64,000 nt of DNA from Sequoia sempervirens (Eukaryota > Streptophyta > Pinopsida > Cupressales > Cupressaceae), in contig VDFB02047230.1 of NCBI GenBank assembly GCA_007258455.2, positions 152,157,307-152,221,306 on the forward strand, in the 5' to 3' direction. The position numbers were made by a program, and so were the translations under genes. Shown piece after piece: positions 1 through 12,490 of this stretch (position 1 is its first letter; each line of letters begins with the position of its first letter). The notes under the pieces are model-generated. The model did no database searches. It saw only the letters and a list, made by a program, of their open reading frames with translations, and was not told where the DNA came from.

Positions 1-215
1 ATACTACCCTTAGGGAAATGGTCAGGCAAAGGCCTCAAACAAAACCATTTTGAAAATCTTAAAGAAAATTGTCAATGATGTTGGACATGATTGGAAAATT
101 CAATTGAACCCCTCTTTATAGGCTTACATAACTAGTATCCGCACCCTGACAAGAGCTACACCCTATGCTTTAGTATATGGATCAGAGGAAATTTTACCTA
201 TTGAGGTAGAGCTAC
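1..215 (+). pseudogene. Ty3/gypsy integrase C-terminal fragment (Tat-like)
   Basis: Translation gives the end of an integrase core: a stretch beginning NKTILKILKKIVNDVGHDW, one in-frame stop, then the conserved TPYALVYGSEEILPIEVE segment that follows the DDE domain in plant Ty3/gypsy elements. The same motif (NDVGHD) appears in the integrase of element D near 44350, so this is the tail of a related Tat-like copy. Similarity to integrase stops near 213, where the next element appears to begin. The upstream part lies outside the window. Confidence 0.8.
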
Positions 216-1444
216 TGATGAGCCTAGTTTTTGGTCCAATTTTGGGTAGAATCTATAGTTTATTTGATGGTAGTCGTCATGCAGTTTGATGTTAAATGTT
301 GATATTTTGATAATGTTTCCCTCAAACCATAGACACTGGCCTTAGTCCTATCTTGGCAAGTTTTAATGACATTGGCATATCATGTGGATTATCTATATTG
401 ATTTTGCATGTGGTTAATGAATTTTCCTTAAGGTGGTTATAGATATGTAGTTATTATGCATACTGACATTGCCATGCAGATTTAATTTTGGGATGCTAAG
501 TTGAGGAAGACACTGCTAGCAGGGCATTCACCATAACGTCTAAGAAAGGAATCACTCAAGGTCAAAGGAGGTTGATGGAAAAATTTTACTCATGCAAACT
601 AAATGTAATCACCTTGTAGTGGAATTTAATGATTGAGTAGATGTGGATGCTACTACTGTGCTAAATCCGCATTTGGACCTGCATGTTTGACCAAATTTCA
701 TGCACACGTAACCGCCACCACTCCACTTTCTTTGTTTTCCCTAAATGACATCCTCCCAGTTGTGGAGTTGACTACCTTGTCTAGTCAATAGTATAAATAA
801 AGATCAGATGATCCTTCTGTAGGGGTTGCACAATTTGATATTGTAATTGCACTCTCAAGTTTTTCAGTAATACAAATTAATTAATCTTTCGTACTCATGA
901 CTTACAGTGAATAAAATAAAGTTCTGAGTTTGAGCATCTGAGTCCTTATTAGTTTTAGAGGATACTTATCTAAGGGGACCCACCTGGTGAGTAATATGTC
1001 CTCTTAGTTTAGTATTAGTTTAGTATTTCTTGTTGTTTAGTAATTAGTTAGAAGTCTGGCACCGACAGTTCCTACAACCACTAGAATTCCATTATGTGAT
1101 TGTTCCTGCAGGCAAAGTAGATAGAGTAGTGCCTTGTTTATTGCTCATATCTTCATTTTTCTATGCATTTTAGTTTGATGTAGTTGTTGATTGATGATTG
1201 GAATTTATGGTATTCCCTTCTAAGAAATTTACTTTAAGTATTGTGAGTTCTTTAATTTTAGAATGAAAATGGCTAATTTGGGTTCCTAGTGCACATACTG
1301 TGTTGACCCATTTCAAGTTCACATCCTTGGGTTGACAAGTTAAATGCACCTTCATGATGATTGAAATAGTTATTCAGGTTAGATGTCCAATCTCCTAGTC
1401 ATGGCTATAAAGGTTTAGTTATTAAATCATTGTAGGAGGCCAAC
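216..1444 (+). repeat. Putative 5' LTR of element A
   Basis: This non-coding stretch lies between the broken integrase and the primer binding site of element A. It begins with TG, where integrase similarity is lost, and ends in CCAACA six bases before the primer site. A TATA box lies at 792. An alternative start is TGTTGA at 297, which would pair with the CCAACA end as a short terminal inverted repeat. No second LTR copy of A was found in the window, so the left edge is uncertain. Confidence 0.45.
792..799 (+). promoter_or_regulatory. TATA box, putative LTR promoter
   Basis: TATAAATA lies in the middle of the presumed 5' LTR of A, where an LTR promoter is expected. Assignment is by position and motif only. 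Confidence 0.4.
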
Positions 1445-1449
1445 ATTTT

Positions 1450-1467
1450 TGGCGCCGTTGCTGGGGA
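1450..1467 (+). other. Primer binding site of element A (tRNA-Asp type)
   Basis: TGGCGCCGTTGCTGGGGA is complementary, with one mismatch, to the 3' end of plant tRNA-Asp. This is the primer used by Athila and several related plant gypsy elements. It lies six bases after the presumed LTR end, as expected for the start of minus-strand synthesis. Confidence 0.85.
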
Positions 1468-1624
1468 TGGTGTCAAACTAGGAAGTTCTTTGGAGTCATT
1501 GGCATTTTTTCTTGCTATAGTGTTTCTGGAAGTTGTTCTTAGTATATCCCCATTTAGGAAGTAATGACCCCCCTTATTCTAGACCAATTCTTTGTGTGAG
1601 TTGGTTGATAGTGAGTGATACCGC

Positions 1625-2690
1625 ATGCATAGAGGAAGGAGAAGGGATACTTATGGTAGATTTCTTCCTAAAAATCCTAATCCATTTCAGCTAGTTGAAT
1701 ATAAAAACCTAGCAAGAGAAGAAGAAGAAGATCCACACCCCTTTGCTGATGCATTTCTTGATCTAACTAGGTCTGAAGTCTCCTTTGAAGACCAAAATCA
1801 GCTTGAGAATCCCTTTGCTTTGGAACTACATCAAGCATGAATGGGCGATGCAAATAGGAACATACCTAAGTAGCCATATTTTCCTTTTCCCATTTCCCAT
1901 CAGAATGAAGTTGACAACATCAAGAACATCCGTGCTTCAACACTCCCCAAGTTTTATGGACTTTTCACATAAGATCCTAATACCTTTTTTTTGAGTTTGA
2001 CATACTCTGCATGAGTTATGATTATACTATTGATGCCCATAGGCTTAAGCTATTTTCTACCACTCTGAAAGAGGTTGCATTAAGATGGTTCATGAGCCTA
2101 GGTAGAGATATTGTGGAAACTTGGTAAGACATGAAGACAAAATTCCTTGAGAAATACAAGGAATATTGTAGTGGCAACGACATGAGAGGAGGTGACATTT
2201 TTAGGATGCAACAAAAGGAAGATGGGATCCTGGAAGATTATATTGTAAGGTTTCTATTTTTCTTACAAAAATATCCACACCATACACTCAATGAAAACTC
2301 AAAAAAGCTATTTTTCTTGAGAGGAATCAATGATAGCTACACTAATTCCTTGGACCTAATGGGAGGAGGAGATAACTCCCAAGTTCCTTGGGAATATATC
2401 AAGAAAATATGCCCAAAATACTCTAGGGAAACTTCAAAGAAAGGGAGAGCTTACCAATCTTCCATGGGTAAATAAACTACGGGTGGAGTTTCAAGAATGG
2501 AGATTACTCATTTGCTAGAAGACTTCAAGCAAGACATTATAAATAATCTAGCTACTCAGCTAGATAAACTTCAGGCCAAGAAGAAGCAAGAGGAGGAAGA
2601 GGTAATGTTGACAGAGTATTGCCCCCACTACAGAGAAAAGAAGGGGGATTGCAGATGCAAGATGGTAGCTAATCTTGAAAGCAAGTAGAT
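1625..2690 (+). pseudogene. gag: Element A gag (capsid/nucleocapsid), broken
   Basis: Gag forms the particle and packages the RNA. The N-terminal part (1625-1840) is basic then acidic. After a stop and a frame change, the capsid domain is recognised by LKLFSTTLKEVALRWFMSLG (near 2045-2105) followed by a TW.DMKTKFLEKY segment, the usual Retrotrans_gag core. Towards the end, YCPHYREKKGDCRCK (about 2620) looks like a degenerate zinc-binding stretch. Several stops interrupt the frame (for example near 1840, 1872 and 2127), so no complete protein can be made. Confidence 0.75.
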
Positions 2691-3411
2691 TCCACCCAAG
2701 TTCAAATCAATCTAGATTTAAGAAGACCAAGTATAGTATGTTTCACAAAGGAAGCCTCGGGCTCCAAGACAAGGTATGCTACCAGATCCGCTATCTTATT
2801 TTGGGCCATATTTTAACTCCTATTCATCTGGTAACCAATGGCAACCTCCATATCCATCCATCTATGTAGGACATCCACCACAACCTTGGAGTAACCCTCC
2901 AAATGCTTGGCCCAATCATCAAAACTCTCAACCCTAGTGGTAGAAACCTCAAGGGAATTGTCAGCAATTTCAAGGGCATTGGCAGCCACCTCCAGAAAAT
3001 TGGCAGCAAAAAAATCAATGGAGGGGAGGATAACAATGGCCTGCCTAGACAACTAGTTACATACAACGACCCTCTCAGCCCCAAAAACCTATTATAATGC
3101 CTCCACCTACTAATTCAAGCTCAAATGCACCTAAACCTACTCATCCCACACCCAATCCAAATAACAAACCACAACAACAACCTGCATACTCTGTCGATTC
3201 AAATCAATTCCCTGCATATGTTGCAAGTGTAAGTGACAACCACTTGCATTCAGGAACTACTCTACTAGCCCCTTCCAAGCCCATTATCACTGAGCTTCTT
3301 GTGGAAGAGGAGGAGGAACCTCTGAATGATCCCATTCAACCAAGTGTACCTAAAAATCCTGAACCAGTCCAAGTCAAGCAGACTGAATAAGAACTACCAT
3401 TTCCTCAGAGA
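2691..3411 (+). pseudogene. Element A gag-protease linker, Trp/Pro/Gln-rich
   Basis: Reading forward gives a low-complexity tail rich in W, P, Q and N (2820-3070), then a proline/asparagine stretch and an acidic patch (VEEEEEPL) at 3300-3320. Such tails are common after the zinc knuckle in Athila-type gag. It contains several stops. It has no enzyme motif and is probably disordered. Confidence 0.55.
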
Positions 3412-4450
3412 TTGGAAGTTTCCAAGAAGAAGGAAGAAAATGAGGATACAAATTTTGACATATTGGATCAGCTAAAGCATATATGGGTCCAGATACCTCT
3501 ATTTCAGACCATAAAGGATGTCACAATTTATGGAAAGGCAATCAAGGAACCATGCCTCAAGAAGCCAGGTAGGAAAAAGAAAGACCCAACTACAGTTCAT
3601 GTGGTGGGACAACTAGCTGACATCATGCTGGGAAAAGTAATTATCCCCAAGTATAATGAGCCAAGTAGTCTTGTGGTAGGAGTTTTTATAAACGAGATCC
3701 AAATTAAGAATGCTCTGATTGATTTAGGGGCATCAATAAATGAAATGACCAAGGACATCCTACAACAACTAAATGTTGCAAGTATGAGATCTACTCCTAC
3801 TATCCTACTATTTGCTGATAGCTCTATTGTTAAGCCTGATGGTGGAGTGGAGGATCTTGTGGTAGTTTTAGACTCCTGAGAGTACCCAACAGACTTTATG
3901 ATTCTTTCTCCGAAAACTACACTAGGCGGGTAGGCCATTATTCTTGGAAGGCCTTGGTTAGCAACTGTAGATGCATACATTGGATGTTAGTTAGGTGACA
4001 TGACCATTTAAAATGGGAAGAGCACTAAATTTTTTTTTCTTTATCCTCCTGCTTAGCCATCTCATGATGGAGATAATCCTATATGGCCACATGTTGGTGA
4101 AAAGGCTGAGGAAGTTAATTTTGTATCACAACTTATGATGCTAGGTAGAAGCTCTTTTATGCAGCTCCAAGATGAGGATAAAGTATTAGCTAACATCATT
4201 CATAACCATTATGAAGTGGAGAAAGCTTCATCTTCTCATTCTGCTACTCCATTCAAGACACTTATGCCTATTCTTCATGCAACCACTATTCCTGCAGACG
4301 TTCTTCCTGCAACCACTCTTCCTACAACCACTATTCCTACAAATAGACTTCTTGTAGCAATAGGTATGTCCCTTACATTTTTTCCATATGAACTAAAGGT
4401 ACCATGTGATAATGAATCATCCATGATAGAGTTAACTACACAAGTATAGG
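3412..4450 (+). pseudogene. pro: Element A aspartic protease and spacer
   Basis: The protease cuts the Gag-Pol polyprotein. The catalytic motif is read as ALIDLGASIN (about 3714-3743). Asp and Gly-Ala-Ser are kept but the usual Thr/Ser after Asp is Leu. The flap and the closing motif IILGRPWLATVDA (about 3940) follow after two stops. The part from about 4135 to 4449 is a Thr/Pro-rich spacer leading to RT. The Leu in the active-site loop would be unusual for an active enzyme, although D-L-G variants do occur in this lineage. Confidence 0.7.
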
Positions 4451-5014
4451 TGTCAGAAGGAAAATATTTGAATGTTAATAAATTAAGTAAAGAACAACAA
4501 TTGTTATTGGAAAACTTATTAAGGACCCATCAACTACATTTGTGTGGGATTATCATGATATGAAGGGATTGGACCCTAAAATTTATAACCATAGAATTTA
4601 TATCAGGGACGATTTCACCCCAATAAGACAACCACAAAGAAGAATTAACCCTACACTAAGAGAAATTGTAAAAGGGGAATTGTAGAAATTACTAGATGCG
4701 GGATTTATCTACCCCATTTCAGATAGTCAGTGGGTGTCTCCATTAGTGATTGTGCCTAAGAAAGGAGGGAAATGGTGAGTTTTTGTTGATTATAGGGAAC
4801 TTAATGTTGCCACCAAGAAGGACCACTTTCCCTTACCCTTCATTGATCAATTTTTGGACACACTTGCAAGAAAGCGCTACTTTTCTTTTCTAGATGGATT
4901 CAATGGCTACAACCAGATCCAAATTGCATCAGAGGACTAGGAGAAGACAAAATTTACCTATCCATTGGGGACCTATGCCTATTCGGTACTCCCATTTGGC
5001 TTATGCAATGCACC
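4451..5014 (+). pseudogene. pol: Element A reverse transcriptase, N-terminal part
   Basis: Fingers and palm motifs are clear: IRQPQRRINPTLREIVKGEL, a stop, LLDAGFIYPISDSQWVSPLV, DYRELN, LDGFNGYNQIQIA, then LPFGLCNAP. Stops occur where related elements have Gln or Arg (TAG at 4683, TGA near 4776, TAG near 4938). The frame ends at the insertion site of element B and resumes at 18680 with TMFQREV, which rejoins the conserved CNAP-T-F-QR motif. The YxDD active site is therefore in the second part. Confidence 0.85.
5010..5014. other. Left target-site duplication of element B
   Basis: GCACC precedes the left LTR of B, and ACACC follows the right LTR at 18675. The one mismatch fits an old insertion. 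Joining the flanks restores the conserved RT motif of A. Confidence 0.75.
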
Positions 5015-8000
5015 TATTACCAATTTGTTGATACAACTATATTGGTGTAGCTAGTTGAATATTGTTATATCTTAAAGTGAAATTACAAGTATTTCTACAT
5101 TATGCTTAAGTGTTGTTTGCATTTTTGTTCATTATTCTTTAAGGGACAATCATGCTTTGAAAAGAAGAATCAGAGTTTTAGAAGTGTTATTCAACGTTCT
5201 AGAATTAAATAAAGTACAAAATTGAGCATACAAACAACAAAGCATTTCAAATGCTTTCATTCATTTCATAAAGTGATTCATATTTACATAGCTTCATTTG
5301 ATTGAAAGAATTCAAATGATATTACAACATTGCATTGAAATGCATTTTCTTTTCAAAATGAAAAGGATAAGATTAAATCAAATATCCAGACAAGCCGTGG
5401 ATGGGACTGTCACAGCGCATAACTAATAGCACACTACACTATGGAAAATGTGAAAGAAGAAATCATATAAGTAACAACATAATCATCATTGCATGATCGG
5501 CCGATGGTCGACGCTGAAATGGTGCACCTTTCGTATTCTCGAGCTCTGTTGACATGTAAGAGAAAAGGGAGGGATGTTAGAGGCTTCGACTATGAAGATA
5601 CCTATATGAACCATCAACAATAATACAGTCTGCTACTAATCATACACCGAAACAATCAAGTGAAAGTGCAGTGAAATAAGGTGAAGGAGAAACATCAATA
5701 TGATCATGATATATATTTTTATGCTAACATTGTTTGTTTCCTTGTGCAGGTATAGGGAAAATCATGATGCTAATTATTATTCGAAGACCAAGCATGTGGA
5801 GAAAAATAGACTCCCATAAGGGTAGAGGTCGGCATGCAGCCCTTATTCATTACAAGTGGGTTGATAAGAGATAGTAATTACATCATCATATTCATCAGGA
5901 AAATAAATGATATACAACTGAAAGAGTTAAGCATAGTTATCTATCAAGCTATTAAACCAACTGTGCATTCATAACAATCAGATTCACGGAACAACTTTGT
6001 TAAATGGAGCATAAAAATGCATGAAGAGTGCCAGGTTGAAGCCCAAGAGTATGAAGGAGCAGACATTGCATTCAAATGGTTAATGAACAGCTAGTTCCAG
6101 TTTGGCTGATAATGTAAATACAACATTAGGAATTACAAGGTGAAAAGTTGTTTCCAGAATGAACAAGGAATGTTAATTGGCTGAAACAGTCAAGGAAATG
6201 CAGTCCATACAGCTGCAATATTTTAATTAAATATTTGTATAGAGTAAAGAAGAGTATACATTGAATATGTGATCTATAGATTCAACCAAGAGGGTTCTGT
6301 GTGAAAGGAGGAAAAAATTTATATTAGCTAGCCAAGAGCATGAAGGTTTCAACAAATTCATGTGGGCTTTTTATGCTCAAACTTGTTTAAAATATTGAAA
6401 GCCCATGACAAGTTATGTCTCAAGAACATGAATTTGACATTTAAGCAATGTAAACAATAGATACATTTCCAACATTCATGAACCTGTGGAGGGTGGTAAG
6501 CAGTAATGCATTCAAAGGTACTTTTTCTTCACAAAGAGACAAATACAAAAGTACGGAAATAACTCTACGAGATGTAAGCAAAGTGTAGATATAAGAAGGT
6601 TTTAAACAAACTTTCAGTTTTGTCATATGTTGGTATACCTGTGTAACGGAATGACACAAATTTCTCTAAGTTTCTAAATGCCTGTATGGTGAAAATTGAA
6701 GAATTTGAATGCTAAAAGAAGCTCAAATTTTACACAATTATTGAAATGTACAAACTTTTTATATCACAAATGAGCTTACATGGTGGGGATTTCACATAAA
6801 AAAATGCATAAATAAGAGATGGGTCGAGCCCATTTTTTTGAAGTAATCAAAATAGACAAAATTTCTTTATTCTCCTATAGACCCACATTGGGGTTCCAAA
6901 TTAAGCACGCAAATTTTTGTCATTTCTAGTTTACCCATGTGGGTAATTTATCAAAACAACAAGACAAATGTTTTATCATATCTACAAGATAAGCAATAGA
7001 ATATAGATGTAAATCATAATGGTCGAGCTCCGTAAGAGAAAGTATCAAAGTAAGATTGATTTCTTCAGAATAACAAATACCCATATCTAGTTTTGTTTTG
7101 AAGAGTACAAAATGTGAATTTCCTTTTGTGGGTTGAGCTTTAGAATGGAGAATATCAGTTTTCATTCGATTTTCATAATACCCATGAGAGGGTTTGAACT
7201 AAAATACAGTTTTTCCATATACCCACATTGTGTTGCTACATGAAAAACAAAATGTAGTGCTTTCTTCAAAGTAACGAGCACCCACATGAGGGTTTATTTC
7301 AAAATGTTGAATATACACTATTTTCTTTTGGGTCCAGCCCAAGAATTTACAAATAAATCCATTTTATGTATGAGTATGGCACAATCAACAATTTGAGCCC
7401 TCAACTTCAAGATTAGAGCTATATCTCATGGCGGCCAACGAGATAATTCAAATACAAAGATAATGACATTAAAAAATCATAAATAGAATACATGTAAAGG
7501 TCATGGCTTGGCTAGTTTCTCTCTTTCCAGTATACAGACAAAGAAGCCACGATTGTCATAGTTTCATACTTTTGTAAGCTTCATGAACAACAGAGAGCGA
7601 ATGGATAAACAAGAAGCTTACCTTATGTGTGGAAGAAGAGGAGAGACCCTCGAGCAAGCTCCCTCATAGAGCTTCCATGCATGATCCCGAGCTTATATAG
7701 GACGACCAGGAAGAATAAAGCCATGAGAATGTGAAAAGAGAAGTCAGAAACCAAGAGTGTACAGGTCGCGGCCTTAATGGCCTTTCTTGTTCTTTGAATG
7801 AAGCAGTAAAGCCACAGTAGTATACAAATGAAGCTTACCCAGTCAAAGACTATCTATAGGCAAGAGTGAAGATTCTTGAGCATGTGAGCTAAGGACTGAG
7901 CTCAATCATGGTGGTTGTGTGCTTTCTCAGGAAGAGACCATTTTTTTCCAAAATGATGAGTGCAAAATGAAATGTTTTTAGGGTTTGACTTCTTTTTGTT

Positions 8001-9407
8001 CCTTGCCCTAATTCGAATTAGGTTAGACATTATAATTTCCTTTGAATATTCACAATTGACCATAGCATTTGATTATTAGGGAATTAATCAGAATCTGAAG
8101 TTTAATATTTGAAGGGGTCGAACTCTAATATGCCTAGGTCAAGCTTTGAAGAGTGATGGTCTTTTTCCTAAGACTTAGGGTTTCCTTATTTAAATTTTGG
8201 CAATTTAAGGGTTGAACTTAGAGAAATTTGTGATTAATGGTGCCTTGGTGAGGAGTTGATAAGGGAGGATATATTTGATTTTAATTGATTTAGTGAGAAA
8301 TCAATAAAGGTTGTAAAATCATTGCACTTTTGACTTAGGGTTTTTGTTTTAAAATTGATTTTAGAGAAATCAGTTAAGGATATTGATGTGAGAATAATAT
8401 TCTTTAATATTTTTACGATTTTTTAAAAGAAAAATCAAGCATTGTATTGGTGAAGTAAGGATGTAATTATTTTTGCAAAATATTTTGCAATCTTTAATTG
8501 CAAAAAATAGATAAATTGTAAAATTTGCAATCATGTAAAGCAAAAGCATAAAGAAATCTTTTAGAAATTGTTTTATGATTTCTTGCTATTTTTAGCAGAT
8601 TGTATTGACTTTTCCTCTTGGTCGGATTTGAGTTTCATCTTGGAGAGATAAGGCGTTTTTCTAGATTTTAAAGCAGATTTAGCCTATTTTTAGAGGCTTT
8701 ATAGTTTGATCATGAAAGCAATGTGCTTTTTTCTGCTTTTATGCAGTCTTTTGAGACAGTTTGAAGCTTTTTTCCTTGAGTTTCTTTATGAGCTCGGATT
8801 AGGGTTTCTTGAGAGATATATTTTGAAAAGACTTAGTCTTTTTTTGCTTATAGTTCAAGATACAATTTTTGGCTCTTAGCATTCTTGAGCTTGTAAACTC
8901 AGTGTACTCAATTCAGACAAATACTCTTTCAGTTTTAATAGAGCAGCAAATTTCTCCTTATTTTCTATCTCAATTTTTGCAATGGCAATTTGATGTGTTT
9001 GTGTTTCAAACTTGAATCCTTATATGTCTTGTTGTTGTAAACCTTTGTTTAGAATTACATGTTTTAGGTTGCATGATGTGTTTAGTTTTCCAGATCTTCA
9101 TGCAAATCACTAATGAAGTATGTGCTAATGAGATTGTGAGGATTACTGTGATAAAGAAACTATTTTGAGTGGTTAATTCTAAATTTTCATAAGTTTGGTG
9201 AATCATCTATTAGTCATAGGATTTATTTTCAAGTTATCCTTTTATCCCCTTTTCTAGAAATACTTACAATAATATTCATCATTCGGAGAACCAACTCACT
9301 CTGGAGATTCCTTCTTTGTTCAGATCACCCACATCTGAAGAAGGTTTCCATGTTTCAGTAGATTGTTGAATCTTGTATTCAGTAGGGTGCAAATCTAATT
9401 GATAACA
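5015..9407 (+). repeat. Element B 5' LTR (4393 bp)
   Basis: It starts TATTACCAATTTG, against TGTTACCAATTTG in the 3' copy, so the terminal TG has mutated here. It ends TTGATAACA. Both ends align with the 3' LTR. The LTR holds an extra block of about 1.6 kb (about 6070-7690) that is missing from the 3' copy. In that block, short CCCAT/CCCACAT...GGGTT motifs recur irregularly from 6880 to 7330. No coding region is recognised; the small open frames inside look accidental. Confidence 0.85.
7694..7700 (+). promoter_or_regulatory. TATA-like motif in element B 5' LTR
   Basis: TATATAG follows GAGCT at 7688-7693. In the 3' LTR the same place reads TATACAGG. It is a candidate core promoter by motif and by its place in the LTR; the start site is unknown. 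Confidence 0.35.
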
Positions 9408-9412
9408 ATTTT

Positions 9413-9430
9413 TGGCATGCCAGGTGGGAC
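9413..9430 (+). other. Putative primer binding site of element B
   Basis: TGGCATGCCAGGTGGGAC begins five bases after the LTR end. It starts with TGG, as a sequence complementary to a tRNA CCA end must. I cannot name the tRNA with certainty. The next 370 bases (to about 9800) are an untranslated leader with no long clean frame. Confidence 0.55.
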
Positions 9431-9799
9431 ATTCAAGCTATTTCAAAGAAGTTTTCATAGTTTTAATTTGTTGTTTGGTGTATGCAATAGTTTTTTCCAT
9501 TCCTTTGGAGGCTCACTACAATATACCTGGTGACTTTGATTCTGATTTTTGCATGCTAGTGCAACCTGCGCATGAGAGAGATACAAACAAGATCAAGTAC
9601 TATACCTTTTGAGTATCGAGAGTTGTCCCCACCATGAAGAAGAGGCAGAACAATAAGGAGGCTTTTTGAAACACCTGCAAGATCGAAGTCAACACCTCCT
9701 TTTTTCAGTGCCTTAGTTTTGTCACCAGGAGTACTGGTTCCAATTTCACAAGTACTGCCTATGCTAGCACCAAGACAACACCCGTTCACACCTTTCAAT

Positions 9800-11200
9800 A
9801 GAGGTAGCCTGTTAGATATCGCTCAATATGATGAAATCCTAGTTGCAGCCCTTTGAAGTCTGCCATACTTCGTTAGTGAGGACTTCACTACACCGATCGA
9901 GCACATCTGTGATGTATCCACGTTATGCTTGGTGCATAATATCACGCAGGAGAATGACATGCTAAGGTTGTTGGCTGCATTGCTCAAAGAGAAGGCGTTA
10001 CAATGGTTCAGAGGCCTCACAGCCAACTCAATCACAACATGGGATGTGTTAGGTAATGGTTTATATCAACATTTTGCTGACAAATCTAACAACTTGTCTT
10101 TATTATATCAATTTAGCACCATTCAGAGGGTGCCACATGAGCACTTGGCTGACTTTAACTACCGATTTCAAAGAACCTAGGATAGGATTCCTAAAATGGT
10201 AAAACCTTTACCACCACACACTTTTTTTTTTTACTTAAAAGCTTTGAATAGTAAAATTGCAGTCATGACTTAGTCTATGGTTGGGCTTACACTTCCCAAC
10301 ACCTATGACATAGCTATTAGGGCAAAGAACTGTCTCATCCAAGTTGGAGACATAGTTCCTAGACCTCCTATGTATTTGTTTCCAGAAATACATCCACCTA
10401 TCCCTACTGCTATACCTCCCTTGGCTATTGTCCCGCCTATTCTAGTGATAGGATATCATAACACAGCCCAGGAAGTTGCTACTCCAGCCCCAAATCAGGA
10501 GATGCAAGAGATTAAAAGTATCTTAAAGACCTTCAAAAATGATCTTGTGACCATTAAAAAATAGGTTGGCCAAGAACATAAGCCTTATCAAGCCCCTTAT
10601 TAGCAAAACCAACAAAATAGACTTTCCTTTCAAAATTATTATCAAGCCCAAAGAAGGAATTTTAACCCTCGGCCATTCCAGCCATACAATCCGAATGCAG
10701 CTAGCTCGTCAAAGGAACTTGTGCCACAAAATAATGTTGCCCAGGATTGTGATTGGTGTTACCCATGCAATTAGCCCCATAACCAATCAATGTGCACCAA
10801 TGGAATGAGAAATCAGGCTTTAATGGTTCAGAATAACTATGTTATTTCAGAAAATGTTACAGATCAGAATCAAGAACAACAAGATAATGTGGAGGTTGCC
10901 TTGCCAAACTAGCAGAGCTCTAATTTCTATGGTGTTATTGGCCAAAGTCAGCAAAATTCTCCTATTTTGGCTAATACCAGGTCAAAAAAGAGAGCTATGG
11001 ATCTGGGACAGTAGGCTGGAAATTCACAGTAGCAGCCTACGGACAGTAAGCAGCCTGTTTCATCAGATGTTAATGCTGCAGTCCAGCTTAAAATGTAGAT
11101 TCTGCAAAGAGGCCAAGAGATACCTAGTAAGAAGTCAAGAATGCATTCTCAGCCTTTGCAGAGGCAAAATGATGTTGTCACAAAAAACTAGTAGAAGGTA
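9800..11200 (+). pseudogene. gag: Element B gag, broken
   Basis: The capsid core reads LAALLKEKALQWFRGL then TTWDVL near 9970-10050, the standard plant gypsy gag signature. A stop near 10180 and others interrupt it. A proline/isoleucine-rich stretch follows (10370-10440), then a Gln/Asn-rich stretch. A zinc knuckle of form CX2CX3HX4C is read near 10755-10800 (WCYPCN, stop, PHNQSMC). The first Met frame (9929) is probably not the true start, because similarity extends upstream through a stop near 9856. Confidence 0.75.
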
Positions 11201-11251
11201 AAATCTCCATCGTTTAATATAATTGAGCATCTCAAGAAAACCGTTGTTAGA

Positions 11252-11720
11252 ATGTCGATATTAGATGCTTTGCAACTTCTAGGGCAGAAAGGTTTGCTGC
11301 AGAGTGCTTTAGCTAAGTTGTCTATTTCTGACAATGCTAATCAAGGAGTTGCGAAGGTCGTGCTTGCTAATGATCTGGAGGATAAAAATGAACAGAAAAG
11401 GAAAGAGGTAAATCCCTCTCCATTTTATTTAAGTCTGATTATTGGTGATAAAATTGTTCATAACTATATGGTTGATTCTGGTGCCAGTAGTTCAGTCATG
11501 CCTAAGATTTTAGCTGATAAGTTAGGTCTTGTTTACGAGCCTAATCCTTAGAAAGGAGTAGTGTAATTACATGGGTCTACTGTTAAAACTACTGGTATTA
11601 TAAAAAATTTAGCTCTTACTTGCATGCATCCACAAGTTTTGCTATTCATTAGGATATACATGTCATAGACCTACCACCGCACTTTGCCATTTGTCTTTCG
11701 AGGGATTTTATAGAAAAGTT
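11252..11720 (+). pseudogene. pro: Element B aspartic protease
   Basis: An open frame of 99 residues (11252-11551) ends in YMVDSGASSSVMPKILADKL. DSGASS is an intact retropepsin catalytic loop. After a stop at 11549 the protein continues in pieces (HGSTVKTTGI near 11567). The run ISILDALQ..GLLQ upstream is the usual region preceding the protease in Tat-like elements. The catalytic residues look intact but the frame is closed by stops. Confidence 0.78.
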
Positions 11721-12054
11721 GGGTGGGTTTCTATCTTTTGATTGGTCTCATTTTTTTTTAAGAACAAGGTATGGTATGAAAGTGACCATAAAGTCTGAGC
11801 CTCTCGCCAAAGACCATATCGAACCATATTCACCAAATCCTATAAACGCTAACCTCTATGCCACCTCTGCACTAGAGGAGCAAACCATGACCTCAGACTG
11901 TAGCACCCATGTAGACAACATCAATCTAGATGAATGGGCAGCCAAAGATCATGAGCTTGATCCATTTCAGCACATAGATGAGATAGGATTAGGAGTTTAT
12001 ATGATTCGAGAAGGTGACTGCGATATGCCTAATCTTTGTAAAGAGGAGGAATAA
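11719..12054 (+). pseudogene. Element B spacer between protease and RNase H
   Basis: An open 111-residue frame continues the protease C-terminus (GGFLSFDWSHFFLRTRYG) and then becomes an acidic linker (HELDPFQHIDEIGLGVY) with no recognised fold. It ends in a stop a few bases before the RNase H domain, in the same frame. It is part of the former polyprotein and I assign no separate function. Confidence 0.5.
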
Positions 12055-12060
12055 TCTGCA

Positions 12061-12490
12061 GGAACTGCTGAAAATGAGCTTTGGAAGCTTTATTTCGATG
12101 GTTCGAGAAGTAGTATTCATGTTGGAGGTGGGGCTATGTTGATATGACCCGAAGGAGGTAAATACTATTCAGCCTTTAGATTTGCTTTCAGTTGTTCAAA
12201 TAATACAACTGAGTATGAAGCATTGGTGCATGGCCTTGAATGGGCCCGCAAACGAGGTATTAAATGCTCACAAGTTTATGGTGATTCAGAGCTAATTGTA
12301 AATCAGATCAGAAATTTGAATGCTGCCAAAAATGATTTGCTTAAGAAATATAAGCATCGTGTATGGGATTTAATGGAGGATTTTGATGGTTTTAATGTCA
12401 TTTCAATTCCTCGTAATCAAAATAAGCATGCTGACAGGCTCGCTACCATAGGAGCCCAGTTTGATATTCCCAAGGAGATTCATAAAATAG
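12061..12490 (+). pseudogene. Element B archaeal-type RNase H (aRH), upstream of RT
   Basis: RNase H removes the RNA strand of RNA:DNA hybrids. All four acidic catalytic positions are visible: Asp in LYFDGSRSS, Glu in NTTEYEALVHG, Asp in VYGDSEL, and Asp in NKHADRLATIG. One stop (TGA, near 12148) lies in the first strand region; the rest is open. The fold matches the archaeal/plant type found as a second RNase H in Tat elements. Here it lies between protease and RT, whereas in element D the same domain lies between the Ty3 RNase H and integrase. Confidence 0.85.

Noticed and set aside
1170..1355. Minus-strand 61-residue frame in the LTR of A
   Set aside because: Short, no similarity, and lies in non-coding LTR sequence.
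9006..9206. Minus-strand frames repeated at 9006-9206 and 18273-18473
   Set aside because: They recur because both lie in the paired LTRs of B. No domain or start signal supports them.
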